A DNA stretch of 64,000 nucleotides from Agrobacterium cucumeris (GCF_030036535.1 NZ_CP080387.1:2232001-2296000); one strand, 5' to 3'; shown: positions 26,852 to 36,476, numbered from the stretch's first letter. The notes: generated by a model from the sequence alone, not told the origin. A program made the numbers and translations.

Positions 26852-26887
26852 CTCGTGGCACCCGCTCGATTTATTGGCAACGTAGAC

Positions 26888-27628
26888 TCAGGCCGGTTCC
26901 TCCAGCCGGATACTCAGGCTACGCAACTCTTCCGTATGCGGATGTTTGGTCCGGCCATCTCGCAGATCGCCGGCACTCAGTTGCTCCACCATATCCCCGT
27001 TCAGCATCACGCCAACCTGCGGGCACAGATGCGCAATGACCGCCAGATTGTGGCTGACGAGAATATAGGTGAGGTTGCGCGCCGCGCGCAGGTCCTGCAA
27101 CAGGTTCAGGATTTCCGCCTGCACCGAGACATCGAGCGCTGAAGTCGGTTCATCGAGCAGCAGCACCTGCGGATCGGCAATCAGCGCGCGGGCAATCGCC
27201 ACGCGCTGGCGCTGGCCACCGGAAAGCTGGTGCGGAAAACGGAACCGCACCGCCTGCGGCAGCGCCACATCAGACAAAGCCTGCTGGATGCGTTTTTCGA
27301 TATTGTCCATGCCATGCACCAGCGGCAACTCGCTGAGGATGCGGTCGATGGTCTGGCGTGGATGCAGCGACCCATAGGGGTCCTGAAACACCATCTGCAC
27401 CTGCCGGAAGAAATCAGGCGTGCGCTTCAGCGGTGCGTCCTTGCCGGCAAAGGCAATGCGGCCTTCCCAGCTTTCATTAAGGCCCGCCATGGCGCGCAGG
27501 ATGGTGGACTTGCCCGATCCGCTTTCGCCGACGATGCCAAAGCTGCCGCCCTTTTCCACCGAAAAGGACACGCCCTTCACCACTTCGCGGTCGCCGAACT
27601 TGATACGGAGATTATCGACGTCGATCAT
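26888..27628 (-). CDS. Peptide ABC transporter ATPase (DppF-like)
   Basis: The 246-residue ATPase has Walker A GESGSGKSTILRAMAGL, Q-loop FQDPYGSLHPRQ, signature LSGGQRQRVAIARAL, Walker B VLLLDEPTSALDVSVQAE and the switch His in VSHNLAVIAHLC. Start 27628 is preferred because its ATGA overlaps the stop of the preceding ATPase gene; a GTG at 27640 is the alternative. Last gene of a five-gene leftward importer operon. Confidence 0.93.
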   Translation of the reverse strand: MIDVDNLRIKFGDREVVKGVSFSVEKGGSFGIVGESGSGKSTILRAMAGLNESWEGRIAFAGKDAPLKRTPDFFRQVQMVFQDPYGSLHPRQTIDRILSELPLVHGMDNIEKRIQQALSDVALPQAVRFRFPHQLSGGQRQRVAIARALIADPQVLLLDEPTSALDVSVQAEILNLLQDLRAARNLTYILVSHNLAVIAHLCPQVGVMLNGDMVEQLSAGDLRDGRTKHPHTEELRSLSIRLEEPA

Positions 27629-28455
27629 TGGCTGGACCACGCTGCATCACGGTTGAGAACGGGAAGACGCTCGCGCGGATGCGTCAGCGAGGGAATGCAG
27701 TTCAGAAGTCCCTTTGTATAGGGATGTTCGGCTTTCAGGAGTTCGGACGCCTTCAGCTCCTCCATCACCCGGCCGGAATACATCACGGCCACGCGGTCGC
27801 AGAAATGCGAAACGAGCGGCAGGTCGTGGCTGATGAGGATAAGGCCCATGCCGCGTTCCGACACCAGTTCCTCGATCAGCCGCAGGATTTCCGCCTGCAC
27901 CGTGGCGTCGAGCGCGCTGGTCGGCTCGTCGGCGATCAGCAATTCCGGATCGGGCGCCAGCATCATGGCGATCATCACGCGCTGGCCCATGCCGCCGGAA
28001 ACCTCATGCGCATAGGACGAGGCGACCTGACGCGGATTGCGGATCTTCACCTGATCGAGCAGGCCGATTGCCGCTTCCATGGCGGCACGCTTGCTGCCGC
28101 CCTTATGGGCGCGCCAGGCTTCGGCGATCTGCGCACCCATGGTCTTCACCGGGTTCAGCGAATATTTCGGATCCTGCAGAATGAAACCCGCCCGCTTGCC
28201 GCGGATCTGGCGCATCTGCCTTTCGCTTGCGGACAGCACGTCGATGCCGTCGAAGGCAAGCTTGTCGGCGCGGATATCCGCATTGGAGGGCAGAAGCTTC
28301 ATCAGCGCCCGCGCCGTCAGGCTCTTGCCCGAACCGGATTCGCCGACAATACCGAGCTTTTCAGTGCCAAGCTTCATGGAGACACCGCGCACCGCCTCGA
28401 AACGGCTGGTGCGGGTCTGGAAAGCGATCTTCAGATTTTCGATTTCGACCAGCAT
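27625..28455 (-). CDS. Peptide ABC transporter ATPase (DppD-like)
   Basis: The 276-residue ATPase has GESGSGKSLTARALMKLL (Walker A), LQDPKYSLNPVKT (Q-loop), VSGGMGQRVMIAMML (signature) and ELLIADEPTSALDATVQAE (Walker B). The oligopeptide-type C-terminal extension is short (ASELLKAEHPYTKGLLNCIPSL). It follows the DppC-like permease by 3 bp and overlaps the next gene by 4 bp. It pairs with the DppF-like subunit as a heterodimer. Confidence 0.93.
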   Translation of the reverse strand: MLVEIENLKIAFQTRTSRFEAVRGVSMKLGTEKLGIVGESGSGKSLTARALMKLLPSNADIRADKLAFDGIDVLSASERQMRQIRGKRAGFILQDPKYSLNPVKTMGAQIAEAWRAHKGGSKRAAMEAAIGLLDQVKIRNPRQVASSYAHEVSGGMGQRVMIAMMLAPDPELLIADEPTSALDATVQAEILRLIEELVSERGMGLILISHDLPLVSHFCDRVAVMYSGRVMEELKASELLKAEHPYTKGLLNCIPSLTHPRERLPVLNRDAAWSSQ

Positions 28456-28458
28456 GGC

Positions 28459-29361
28459 TCAATGTCCCTTCGGGTCGAGAACGTCGCGCAGACCATCGCC
28501 AAGGAAGTTGAAGGCGAGCGAAACGAGGAAGATGGCGATGCCGGGAATGGTGGCGACCCACCATTGTTCGAAGATGAAGCGCTTGGCCGTTGCAATCATC
28601 GCACCCCATTCCGGCGAAGGCGGCTGCGCACCCATGCCGAGGAAGCCGAGGCTTGCGGCGGTGATGATGATCGAGCTCATGTCGAGCGTGATACGCACGA
28701 TAAGGCTCGGCACGCAGAGCGGCGCAATGTGACGCGCAATGATGCGCCAGGCAGAAGCGCCGGTCAGCCTATAAGCCGCGACGAAGTCGCTGCCGCGCAC
28801 CGTCATGGTCTCGGCGCGCGCCAGACGCGCATAGGGCGGCCATGCGGTGAGCGCGATGGCGAGAATGGCGCTTTCAACGCCGGGCTTCAGTGCCGCGACG
28901 AAGGCAAGCGCCAGAATGAGGCGCGGGAAAGCCAGAAACACATCCGTCACCCGCATCAGCACCGTATCGACAATGCCACCGAAATAACCGGCGATGCAGC
29001 CGATGGCGAGGCCGATGGGTGCCACGAGAACGACGACGGCAATGACCATGCCGAGCGTGACGCGGCCGCCGTAAAGAATCCGCGAGAGAATGTCGCGGCC
29101 CAGCTCATCCGTGCCGAACCAGTGTTCGGCGCTGGGGAATGCCAGGCGGTTGCCGAGATTCTGCGTTGCCGGATCATAGGGCGCGAGCAGCGGCGCCAGA
29201 AGCGACAGCGCGATGAACAGGACGATGATGGTCAGACCGATCACCGCCAGCGGATTGGACTTGAGGTTGAGCCAGATGCGATACCGGTTTCCCCAGGCAG
29301 CCTGTGTGCGGGAATGCGGCGTCTCATCCAGAGCCCAGTTTCTGAAATTAGCTAACATCAT
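28459..29361 (-). CDS. Peptide ABC transporter permease (DppC-like)
   Basis: The 300-residue inner-membrane permease has the OppC/DppC N-terminus (first TM about 35-60, then LAPYDPATQNLGNRLAFPSAEHWFGTDELGRDILSRI) and the EAA loop ETMTVRGSDFVAAYRLTGASAWRIIARHI. Its ATGA overlaps the stop of the DppB-like gene. Confidence 0.94.
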   Translation of the reverse strand: MMLANFRNWALDETPHSRTQAAWGNRYRIWLNLKSNPLAVIGLTIIVLFIALSLLAPLLAPYDPATQNLGNRLAFPSAEHWFGTDELGRDILSRILYGGRVTLGMVIAVVVLVAPIGLAIGCIAGYFGGIVDTVLMRVTDVFLAFPRLILALAFVAALKPGVESAILAIALTAWPPYARLARAETMTVRGSDFVAAYRLTGASAWRIIARHIAPLCVPSLIVRITLDMSSIIITAASLGFLGMGAQPPSPEWGAMIATAKRFIFEQWWVATIPGIAIFLVSLAFNFLGDGLRDVLDPKGH

Positions 29362-30377
29362 CGAACGCGAGGATCCATAACTCTGTAAAGCACGTCTGCG
29401 AGCAGGTTGAGGGCGACATAGATGAAGCCGATCAACAGGGTTGCTCCGACGACCGGGTTCATGTCCGCGTTCATGAGCGAGACGGTGAGGTATTGACCAA
29501 GGCCCGGCCAGCTGAAGACGGTTTCCGTCACCACGGCACCTTCGAGAAGGCCGGCATAGGTGAGCGCCAGAACCGTGACGAGCTGCACGGCGACCGTCGG
29601 GAAGGCGTGGCCCCAGATCACGGTCATGGCCGAAAGCCCCTTGGCGCGGGCGGTGATGACATATTCACCCTTCAGCGCGTCAATCATGAAGGCGCGCGTC
29701 ATGCGGGTGATATAGGCCATGCTGAAATAGGCGAGAATGCAGACGGGCTGCACCATATGGGCGATGGCGTCGTAAAAGGCGTCCCAGTCGCCGGCTAGCA
29801 GCGTGTCAACCGTCATCAGGCCAGTGACCTGCGTGATCATGCCGTCATAGATGATGTCCTGCCGGCCCGGTCCCGGTGCGACGCCGAGCGTGGCATAGAA
29901 CACCAGCAGCGAAATCAGCGCCAGCATGAAGACGGGCACGGAGTGACCGGCAAGGCAGACGACGCGGATCACCTGATCCGTCAGCTTGCCCTGCTTCACG
30001 GCGGCCCAGACGCCCAGCGGAATGCCAATCAGCGCGGCCAGAATGAGGGCTGCGGTGGCAAGTTCGAACGTGGCGGGGAAAACGCGCTTGATATCGATCC
30101 AGACCGGATTGCGGGTCAGGATCGAATTGCCGAAATCGCCATGCAGGACCTGCGTGACATAGTGGAAGAACTGCACGACCAGCGGCTGGTCGAGGCCCAT
30201 TTCGGCCCGCACCCGCACGATGACGTCTTCGGGCGCGTTGTCGCCGACCGCCGCGATGACGGGATCGACGGGCATGACGCGCCCGATCATGAAGGTGATG
30301 ACCATCAAACCGAACAGCGTCAAGAGGACGCTGCTCAGTATCGACGATATGCTTTTAACGCGCTTGTTCAATGTCAC
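29358..30377 (-). CDS. Peptide ABC transporter permease (DppB-like)
   Basis: The 339-residue permease has six membrane segments and the DppB features MGLDQPLVVQFFHYVTQVLHGDFG and ARAKGLSAMTVIWGHAFPTV (EAA loop). The start is GTG 30377, overlapping the binding-protein stop as GTGA, so translation is coupled. It forms the channel with the DppC-like subunit. Confidence 0.94.
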   Translation of the reverse strand: MTLNKRVKSISSILSSVLLTLFGLMVITFMIGRVMPVDPVIAAVGDNAPEDVIVRVRAEMGLDQPLVVQFFHYVTQVLHGDFGNSILTRNPVWIDIKRVFPATFELATAALILAALIGIPLGVWAAVKQGKLTDQVIRVVCLAGHSVPVFMLALISLLVFYATLGVAPGPGRQDIIYDGMITQVTGLMTVDTLLAGDWDAFYDAIAHMVQPVCILAYFSMAYITRMTRAFMIDALKGEYVITARAKGLSAMTVIWGHAFPTVAVQLVTVLALTYAGLLEGAVVTETVFSWPGLGQYLTVSLMNADMNPVVGATLLIGFIYVALNLLADVLYRVMDPRVR

Positions 30378-31969
30378 GCTTTCTTCGCATCGTGGTAGGA
30401 ATTGCCCTCGGAGAGAACGCCGAGTTCGAAACCGGAAACACCCTTGCGGAAGGCTGCCGTCTTCGTGGTCTGGAACATGAACACGAACGGGCTGTTTTCC
30501 ATGTGCTCGCGCTGCAGGGCTTCATAAAGCTCCACGCGCTTTGCCGGGTCCTTCTCGTCACGGGCGGCTTCCGCCTTGGCGGCGAAGTCGTCGTTCTTGA
30601 AACGCGAACGCCACAGGAAGGGCTTCGACTTGGCGTCGTCGCCATTGTCCTTGTTGATGTTGAAGACATCGGCGTTGGAATGCGGATCGAAATAATCCGT
30701 GCCCCATGCGGAAAGCGCCATCTGGTGTTCGCGGGCGCGCATCTTGGTCAGAACCTGACGGTTTTCAGCCGATTGCAGACGCACCTTGATGCCGATATCG
30801 GCAAGGTTGGCCTGAATGGCCTGCGCCAGATCCGGATAAGGCTGGGCGGAATAGTGGTCCATGCTGATCTCGAAACCGTCGGCAAGGCCGGCTTCGGCCA
30901 TCAGCGCCTTCGCCTTTTCGACATCGCGCTGGAACGGAATGTCGTTAACGGCGCCGGGGAAACCCTTCGGCTCAAAGCTCTGGTGGATCTCGTGCGTCAG
31001 CGACACCAGGTTTTCCTGCATGCCCTTATAGTCCAGCGCCCACTTGATCGCCTGCCAGACCTGCGGCTTGGCAAGGTTCTCATTGCCCTGGTTGAGCGAG
31101 ATCAGCACCAGCGAGGCGATGGACTTGCGCTCCAGCTCGATATTGGCGTCGTCCTTGACGGTACGCAGCTGCTCCGAGGTCAGGTCGCGGGCAATGTCGA
31201 TATCGCCCTTCTGCAGCATCAGCAGCTGGGAAGACGGATCGGTGACATGGCGCAGCACGATACGCTTGATATTGCCCTTGTAAGGACCGTTCGGGTTGAC
31301 GGTGAGTGCGACGCTTTCGCTCGGCTTCCAGGCCTGCAGCATGAAATCGCCGGAACCGGCGCTGTTCTTCTGCAGCCAGCCATTGCCGAGGTCTTCGCCC
31401 GACGCATTGGCAAGAACCGCCTTCTTTTCGACGATCGCACCGATATTGGCGGAGAGGCAATAAAGCAGGAAGGAGATGGCGGTCGGCTTTGCCGTCGTCA
31501 GCTTCACCGTCTTGTCGTCGGCGGCAACGATGGTCGTTTCGGCATTCTCAGGCGTGAAACCGAACTGGCTGATGATGAAGGCCGGGCTCTTGTTCATCTT
31601 GATGGCGCGCTGCAGCGAGAAGGCGACGTCTTCCGCGGTCACTTTCTCACCGCTCGCGAAGGTCGCTTCGTCACCGATCACGAAGGTGAAGACCTTGCTG
31701 TCCGCATCGGCTTCCCAGGATTTCGCGATAACCGGATCAACCTTGGTGGAATCCTCGCGGTTGGCGCGCACCAGCTTCTGATACATGTTGGAGATGATTT
31801 CACCGCCGACGGCTTCGAAACCTTCATGCGGGTCAAGGCTCGTCATATTGTCCAGCTGCTGCGCGACGACAAGAATGTCCTTCGGTGTCGCGGCAAATGC
31901 CGGAATGCGCGCATAGGACAGGAACGGAACGGCAGCGCCGGCAATCAACAGGTTGCGTCTTGAAATCAT
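30374..31969 (-). CDS. Peptide ABC transporter, substrate-binding protein (family 5)
   Basis: Periplasmic receptor of 531 residues, Dpp/Opp fold. The N-terminus MISRRNLLIAGAAVPFLSY carries a twin-arginine-like signal, cleaved near AFA-A. It includes SLDPHEGFEAVGGEIISNMYQKLV, EDVAFSLQRA and the C-terminal YEALQREHMENSPFVFMFQ block of this family. AAGGGGA precedes ATG 31969. First gene of the importer operon; the ligand is probably a short peptide given the peptidases around it. Confidence 0.93.
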   Translation of the reverse strand: MISRRNLLIAGAAVPFLSYARIPAFAATPKDILVVAQQLDNMTSLDPHEGFEAVGGEIISNMYQKLVRANREDSTKVDPVIAKSWEADADSKVFTFVIGDEATFASGEKVTAEDVAFSLQRAIKMNKSPAFIISQFGFTPENAETTIVAADDKTVKLTTAKPTAISFLLYCLSANIGAIVEKKAVLANASGEDLGNGWLQKNSAGSGDFMLQAWKPSESVALTVNPNGPYKGNIKRIVLRHVTDPSSQLLMLQKGDIDIARDLTSEQLRTVKDDANIELERKSIASLVLISLNQGNENLAKPQVWQAIKWALDYKGMQENLVSLTHEIHQSFEPKGFPGAVNDIPFQRDVEKAKALMAEAGLADGFEISMDHYSAQPYPDLAQAIQANLADIGIKVRLQSAENRQVLTKMRAREHQMALSAWGTDYFDPHSNADVFNINKDNGDDAKSKPFLWRSRFKNDDFAAKAEAARDEKDPAKRVELYEALQREHMENSPFVFMFQTTKTAAFRKGVSGFELGVLSEGNSYHDAKKA

Positions 31970-32204
31970 CGAAAATCCCCTTTCGGACCTTATTTTTCGG
32001 AAAACGGTGGGTTTGCCCCAATCCAGTCATTTTTTTTATGTTTTCCCGCGATTAACACGAGCAAACGAGGCCCGACCAATTCCAAATTTGGCAGAGCTTA
32101 TGCACGGATTGCATTTGCTCCCGCCTTGACCTTTCCTCTACCAATTCTCAAAAGTCTGAATAGGCGCGCATCCGCGCCCTCCCCCTATCCGAAGGTGAAT
32201 GACC
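31970..32204. promoter_or_regulatory. Divergent promoter region, peptide importer / dipeptidase
   Basis: This gap is AT-rich near the importer side. CCAAATTTGG (32082-32091) is a perfect 10-bp palindrome near its middle and could be an operator, for example for the LysR regulator. GGCGCGCATCCGCGCC (32163-32178) can form a short hairpin in the dipeptidase leader. Confidence 0.35.
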
Positions 32205-33245
32205 ATGACCGATGAAAAAACCGTACCCGTCTTCGACGGCCACAACGATGTGCTTCTGCGGTTATGGCGGTCGGGCAATGCCTCTCCTGAGACCCTGCTC
32301 ATCGAAGGTGACACGGTTGGCCACATCGACCTCCCACGCGCCAGGAAGGGTGGGCTGGCCGGCGGCCTCTGCGCCATCTACGTGCCGTCGCCAAGCATGG
32401 AGAAGGACGCCAACGGCGATTTTTCGACACCGGCAGAAGCCGACGCGCTGAAGGCGACGCTCGCCATGGCCGGCCTGCTGTTCCGCGCCGAGAAACAATC
32501 CGCCGGCGCACTGAAGGTTTGCCGCACCGCCGCCGATATCAGCAGCGCCATGGCAGAGGGCGCTTTTGCCTCCGTCTTCCATATCGAGGGCGCGGAAGCG
32601 ATCGGCGCTGATCTGGATGCGCTGCACGTGCTCTACGAGGCAGGCCTTCGCACGCTCGGACCGGTCTGGAGCCGCCCGAACATTTTCGCCTATGGCGTTC
32701 CCTTCCGGTTCCCCTCGACGCCGGATATCGGCCCCGGCCTCACCGATGCCGGCAAGCGGCTGGTGAAGACCTGCAACGAACTGAAGATCATGGTCGACCT
32801 GTCGCACATGAACGAGCAGGGTTTCTGGGACATCGCCAGGATTTCAGACGCACCGCTCGTCGCCTCGCATTCCAACGCCTATGCGCTGTGTAACCACAGC
32901 CGCAACCTGACGGATCGCCAGCTGGATGCCATCCGCGACACGGGTGGTCTTGCCGGCATCAATTTCGGCGTTTTGTTCCTGCGCCAGGACGGCGTGAAGA
33001 ACCCGAATACCGATCTTGGCGAACTCGTCCGCCATGTGGACTATATCGTCAACCGCATCGGCATCGATCACGTCGCCCTCGGTTCGGATTTCGACGGCAC
33101 GACCATTCCCGCCGCCATGAAGGATGCGGGCGATCTGCAATTGCTGGTCGAAGCCCTGCGCAAGGGCGGTTACGACAACGAGGCGCTTGCCAAGATCTGC
33201 CACGGCAACTGGGTCCGCGTACTGGAAAAGACCTGGGGCGCGTAA
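32205..33245 (+). CDS. M19 (renal-type) membrane dipeptidase family protein
   Basis: Zinc dipeptidase of 346 residues. Metal-site motifs are FDGHNDV (HxD), HIEGAEAIG (bridging Glu), DLSHMNEQGF and ASHSNAYALCNHSRNLTD (His ligands), and GSDFDGTTIP. Members cut many dipeptides and often accept a D-residue at the C-terminal position. ATG 32205 sits 9 nt after GAAGG; an ATG two codons earlier is too close to it. No signal peptide is seen, so it is probably cytosolic. Transcribed away from the Dpp-type operon, consistent with shared control. Confidence 0.9.
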   Translation: MTDEKTVPVFDGHNDVLLRLWRSGNASPETLLIEGDTVGHIDLPRARKGGLAGGLCAIYVPSPSMEKDANGDFSTPAEADALKATLAMAGLLFRAEKQSAGALKVCRTAADISSAMAEGAFASVFHIEGAEAIGADLDALHVLYEAGLRTLGPVWSRPNIFAYGVPFRFPSTPDIGPGLTDAGKRLVKTCNELKIMVDLSHMNEQGFWDIARISDAPLVASHSNAYALCNHSRNLTDRQLDAIRDTGGLAGINFGVLFLRQDGVKNPNTDLGELVRHVDYIVNRIGIDHVALGSDFDGTTIPAAMKDAGDLQLLVEALRKGGYDNEALAKICHGNWVRVLEKTWGA

Positions 33246-33262
33246 GGCTCAGCGTAAAATCC

Positions 33263-33287
33263 ATCTCCGGCGCGGAACGCCGGAGAT
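33263..33287. terminator. Bidirectional hairpin between convergent genes
   Basis: A 10-bp perfect stem ATCTCCGGCG (33263-33272) / CGCCGGAGAT (33278-33287) with a 5-nt loop lies between the dipeptidase stop and the convergent small membrane gene. No strong T run. Confidence 0.6.
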
Positions 33288-33304
33288 ATGAAGCGGCGAG
33301 CCCC

Positions 33305-33598
33305 TTAAGCCTTTGCCGCTTTTTTCTTGCCGCTCGCCCGGAAGGCCAGAAGCCCGGCAACCACACCGATCATCGCCCATTTCATCGGCAATACATCCGC
33401 CGTTTCACTGCGGATCGGCAACACGGTCACTGTGCCCGGGCGGGATTCATAACCCATCTGCCCTTTTGCCTTGGCCTCCGCAATCTGCTGCGGCGAAACG
33501 ACCCATTCGGCACCGCGCATCTTGTCCACCGCCATGTATCCGCCGCCCGCCACGAGGGCGACGACGAGCGAAAGCGCTATTCTTGTGGGCGTGTTCAT
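33305..33598 (-). CDS. Small membrane protein, function unknown
   Basis: The 97-residue protein starts at ATG 33598, which has AAGGAG 6 nt upstream. It has an N-terminal hydrophobic segment (RIALSLVVALVAGGGYMAV), a middle polar part and a second membrane segment (WAMIGVVAGLLAFRAS) followed by a Lys-rich tail. Two-TM layout with both ends probably cytosolic. No family recognised. Confidence 0.7.
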   Translation of the reverse strand: MNTPTRIALSLVVALVAGGGYMAVDKMRGAEWVVSPQQIAEAKAKGQMGYESRPGTVTVLPIRSETADVLPMKWAMIGVVAGLLAFRASGKKKAAKA

Positions 33599-33875
33599 CT
33601 GCATCTCCTTCAATCAAAAGGAGCGTGTAATGGCATCAAATGCCACCACCAAGCAACCGTAGCGGTCAATTTGATATCTTTCGGAACAATCCGGCAAATC
33701 ATGCATTTCATAGTTGCATTTTTGCCTTTAGAATTGGCGAAATTCATCAACGAGCGGGCCAAACTCTACATCGACACTTCATGCTTTTCTGCTAATCACA
33801 TTTCCTCAATCGAAACGAATTAGCGACACATTCCTGTGGTTCGCCAAGCTTGGGAACGGGCGCTGGATAAGGCAA
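33599..33875. promoter_or_regulatory. Upstream region of lpiA
   Basis: The gap is AT-rich from about 33670 to 33760, as expected for a promoter. A 40-codon frame (33701-33823) reads MHFIVAFLPLELAKF but has no ribosome site and is not called. lpiA of rhizobia is known as acid-inducible; no specific operator was identified here. Confidence 0.4.
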
Positions 33876-36476
33876 ATGGCAGACAAGAGCGAAATCACAC
33901 AAACCGATGTCGCGGAATCCGCGGTTGAAAGCTTTATTGCCCGAAACCGCCCCTATCTGACCGCGATCGCCATCACGCTCGTCTTCGTGATGATGACCTT
34001 CGCCATCTATCACCTGACCTCCGAAGTGCGTTATGACGACGTCATCGACGCGCTGACGCAGACCTCGGCTTCGGCAGTTCTGCTTGCCATTTTCTTCACA
34101 GCGCTCAGCTTTCTGGCGCTGATACTCTACGACGCCAATGCGATCGAATATATCGGCCGCAAATTGCCGCTTCCGCCCATGGCAGCGACAGCTTTTGCCG
34201 CTTATGCCATCGGCAATACCGCCGGTTTCGGCCCCTTGAGCGGTGGCGCCATCCGCTTTCGCGCCTATTCGCGGCTTGGGCTGTCGCCCGGTGAAATTGC
34301 CCGCGTCATCGCCTTTGTCACGCTGTCCTTCGGGCTTGGCCTGCTTTCGGTCAGTGCCATCTCCACCTTCATCGTCGCACCACGCATCGCCGCCATCATC
34401 GGCGTTGACGCGCTGATCCTCAGAGGGGCGGCGCTCGCCGTCATCGCCGTCCTCGTGGTGGCCGCCTATATCGGGCGCAACGGCCACACGATCCGTCTCG
34501 GCGCATGGCGTCTTCGCCTTCCCGACAGCCGCACATCGTCGCGCCAGTTCCTCGTCTCGGCTTTCGATATCGCCGCCTCCGCTTCCGTGCTTTACGTGCT
34601 GTTGCCCGACACGCATCTCGGCTGGCCGACATTTTTCGCCATCTACGCTACCGCCGTCGGCCTCGGCGTGCTCAGCCATGTGCCGGCCGGTCTTGGCGTC
34701 TTTGAAACCGTGATGGTCGCGGGGCTTGGCAACGCCATCAGCGTCGACCAGCTCCTCGGTAGCCTTGTTCTATACCGCGTGATCTATCACGTCCTGCCGC
34801 TGGTGGTCGCCATTCTGGTGATGCTGGTCTCGGAGATGAAGCAGTTCGCCGCAAAGCCTGTTGTTTCCGATATCAGCCAGCTTGCCGTGCGGCTCGCGCC
34901 GCCGCTGCTATCCACCTTCGCGATGATCCTCGGTACCATGCTGATCTTCTCGAGCGTGACGCCGACGCCCGACAGCAATCTGGATTTCCTTTCCAATTTC
35001 GTGCCGCTGCCGATCATCGAAGCCGCGCATTTTCTCACCAGCATTCTAGGCCTTGTGCTCGTCGTCGCCTCACGTGGCCTCGGCCAGCGGCTTGATGGAG
35101 CCTGGTGGATTGCGCTGGTCGCCGCCTCGCTGGCGCTGGTTCTCTCCATCCTCAAGGCCATCGCCGTCTTTGAAGCCGCGATCCTCGGCGTCTTCATCGT
35201 CGCACTCGCCGCCAATATGCGCAGCTTCAACCGCCATGCCTCATTGGTGAAGCAGGCATTGGGGCCAAGCTGGCTCGCTGCCATGGCCGTCATCGTCGCC
35301 GGCGCGGCAACCATCCTGCTCTTTGTCTATCGCGATACGGATTACAGTCAGACCCTGTGGTGGCAGTTCGAATTCTCCGAAGAAGCGCCACGCGGTTTGC
35401 GCGCCCTTCTCGGTCTCGTGCTCGCCTCATCCACCATCGCCATCTTCAGCCTCATGCGGCCGGTGGCCTACAGGCCGGATGCGATCGAGCCCGAAGACGT
35501 GGTAAACGCAACCGACATCGTCATGAAACAGGACGCCGCCGACGCAAACCTTGTGCGCATGGGCGACAAACACGTGATGTTCTCCGAGAGCGGCAACGCC
35601 TTCATCATGTACGGCATTCAGGGCCGTTCCTGGATCGCTTTTGCCGATCCGGTTGGCGACGAGGAGGATTTTCCCGATCTCGTCTGGCAATTTGTGGAAG
35701 CCGCCCGTTCGGCGGGCGCACGCGCCGCCTTTTATCAGATTTCGCCTTTCCTGCTCTCCCATTGCGCCGATGCCGGTCTGCGCGCCTTCAAGCTCGGCGA
35801 ACTGGCGCTGGTCGACCTCACCGCATTCGAACTGAAGGGCGGCAAGCTCGCCACCCTCCGCCAGTCCTTGAGCCGCGGCGCACGCGACGGGCTGACCTTC
35901 GAGGTTGTCGAACAATCGCAGGTGCCGGATATTCTCGATGAATTGAAACAGGTCTCCGATGGCTGGCTTGCGCATCACAACACGCGGGAAAAACGCTTCT
36001 CGCTCGGTGCTTTCGAACCGGATTACATCCTGTCCCAGCCGGTTGCCATTCTTCGCAAAGATGGAAAGATCACCGCCTTTGCCAATCTGATGGTGACGGA
36101 AACGAAAAAGGAAGCCACCGTCGATCTCATGCGCTTTTCGGCGGATGCGCCGCGCGGCGCGATGGATTTCCTCTTCGTCAGTATCATGCAATATCTGCGT
36201 GAGGCGGGCTATGAGAGCTTCAATCTCGGCATGGCGCCCATGTCCGGCATGTCGAAGCGCGATGCGGCACCCGTCTGGGATCGCATTGGCAGCACGCTGT
36301 TCGAACACGGCGAACGTTTCTACAACTTCAAGGGCCTTCGTGCGTTCAAGACGAAGTTCCACCCGAAATGGGAACCGCGTTACCTTGCCGTTCAGAACGG
36401 CGCAGACGCCGCGCTGGCGCTGATGGACGCAACGGTTCTGATCAGCGGCGGCGTCAGAGGAGTGATCGGAAAATGA
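33876..36476 (+). CDS. lpiA: Lysyl-phosphatidylglycerol synthase/flippase (MprF family)
   Basis: Transfers lysine from Lys-tRNA to phosphatidylglycerol and flips the product, lowering the negative charge of the membrane. The 866-residue protein has about 14 membrane segments (residues about 25-540) with the flippase motifs AYAIGNTAGFGPLSGGAIRFR and SHVPAGLGVFE, then a soluble GNAT-like catalytic domain (about 550-860) with SWIAFADPVGD, KRFSLGAFEPDY and the end block RFYNFKGLRAFKTKFHPKWEPRYL. An ATAAGG site precedes ATG 33876. Its TGA overlaps the acvB start. In Agrobacterium and Rhizobium this gene is lpiA. Confidence 0.95.
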   Translation: MADKSEITQTDVAESAVESFIARNRPYLTAIAITLVFVMMTFAIYHLTSEVRYDDVIDALTQTSASAVLLAIFFTALSFLALILYDANAIEYIGRKLPLPPMAATAFAAYAIGNTAGFGPLSGGAIRFRAYSRLGLSPGEIARVIAFVTLSFGLGLLSVSAISTFIVAPRIAAIIGVDALILRGAALAVIAVLVVAAYIGRNGHTIRLGAWRLRLPDSRTSSRQFLVSAFDIAASASVLYVLLPDTHLGWPTFFAIYATAVGLGVLSHVPAGLGVFETVMVAGLGNAISVDQLLGSLVLYRVIYHVLPLVVAILVMLVSEMKQFAAKPVVSDISQLAVRLAPPLLSTFAMILGTMLIFSSVTPTPDSNLDFLSNFVPLPIIEAAHFLTSILGLVLVVASRGLGQRLDGAWWIALVAASLALVLSILKAIAVFEAAILGVFIVALAANMRSFNRHASLVKQALGPSWLAAMAVIVAGAATILLFVYRDTDYSQTLWWQFEFSEEAPRGLRALLGLVLASSTIAIFSLMRPVAYRPDAIEPEDVVNATDIVMKQDAADANLVRMGDKHVMFSESGNAFIMYGIQGRSWIAFADPVGDEEDFPDLVWQFVEAARSAGARAAFYQISPFLLSHCADAGLRAFKLGELALVDLTAFELKGGKLATLRQSLSRGARDGLTFEVVEQSQVPDILDELKQVSDGWLAHHNTREKRFSLGAFEPDYILSQPVAILRKDGKITAFANLMVTETKKEATVDLMRFSADAPRGAMDFLFVSIMQYLREAGYESFNLGMAPMSGMSKRDAAPVWDRIGSTLFEHGERFYNFKGLRAFKTKFHPKWEPRYLAVQNGADAALALMDATVLISGGVRGVIGK

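Noticed and set aside
27628..29355. A 575-codon plus-strand frame across the peptide ABC genes
   Set aside because: Antisense to three well-supported transporter genes; composition is His/Arg/Asp-rich, typical of an antisense shadow.
33701..33823. 40-codon frame upstream of lpiA
   Set aside because: No ribosome site and AT-rich promoter-like composition; likely chance.
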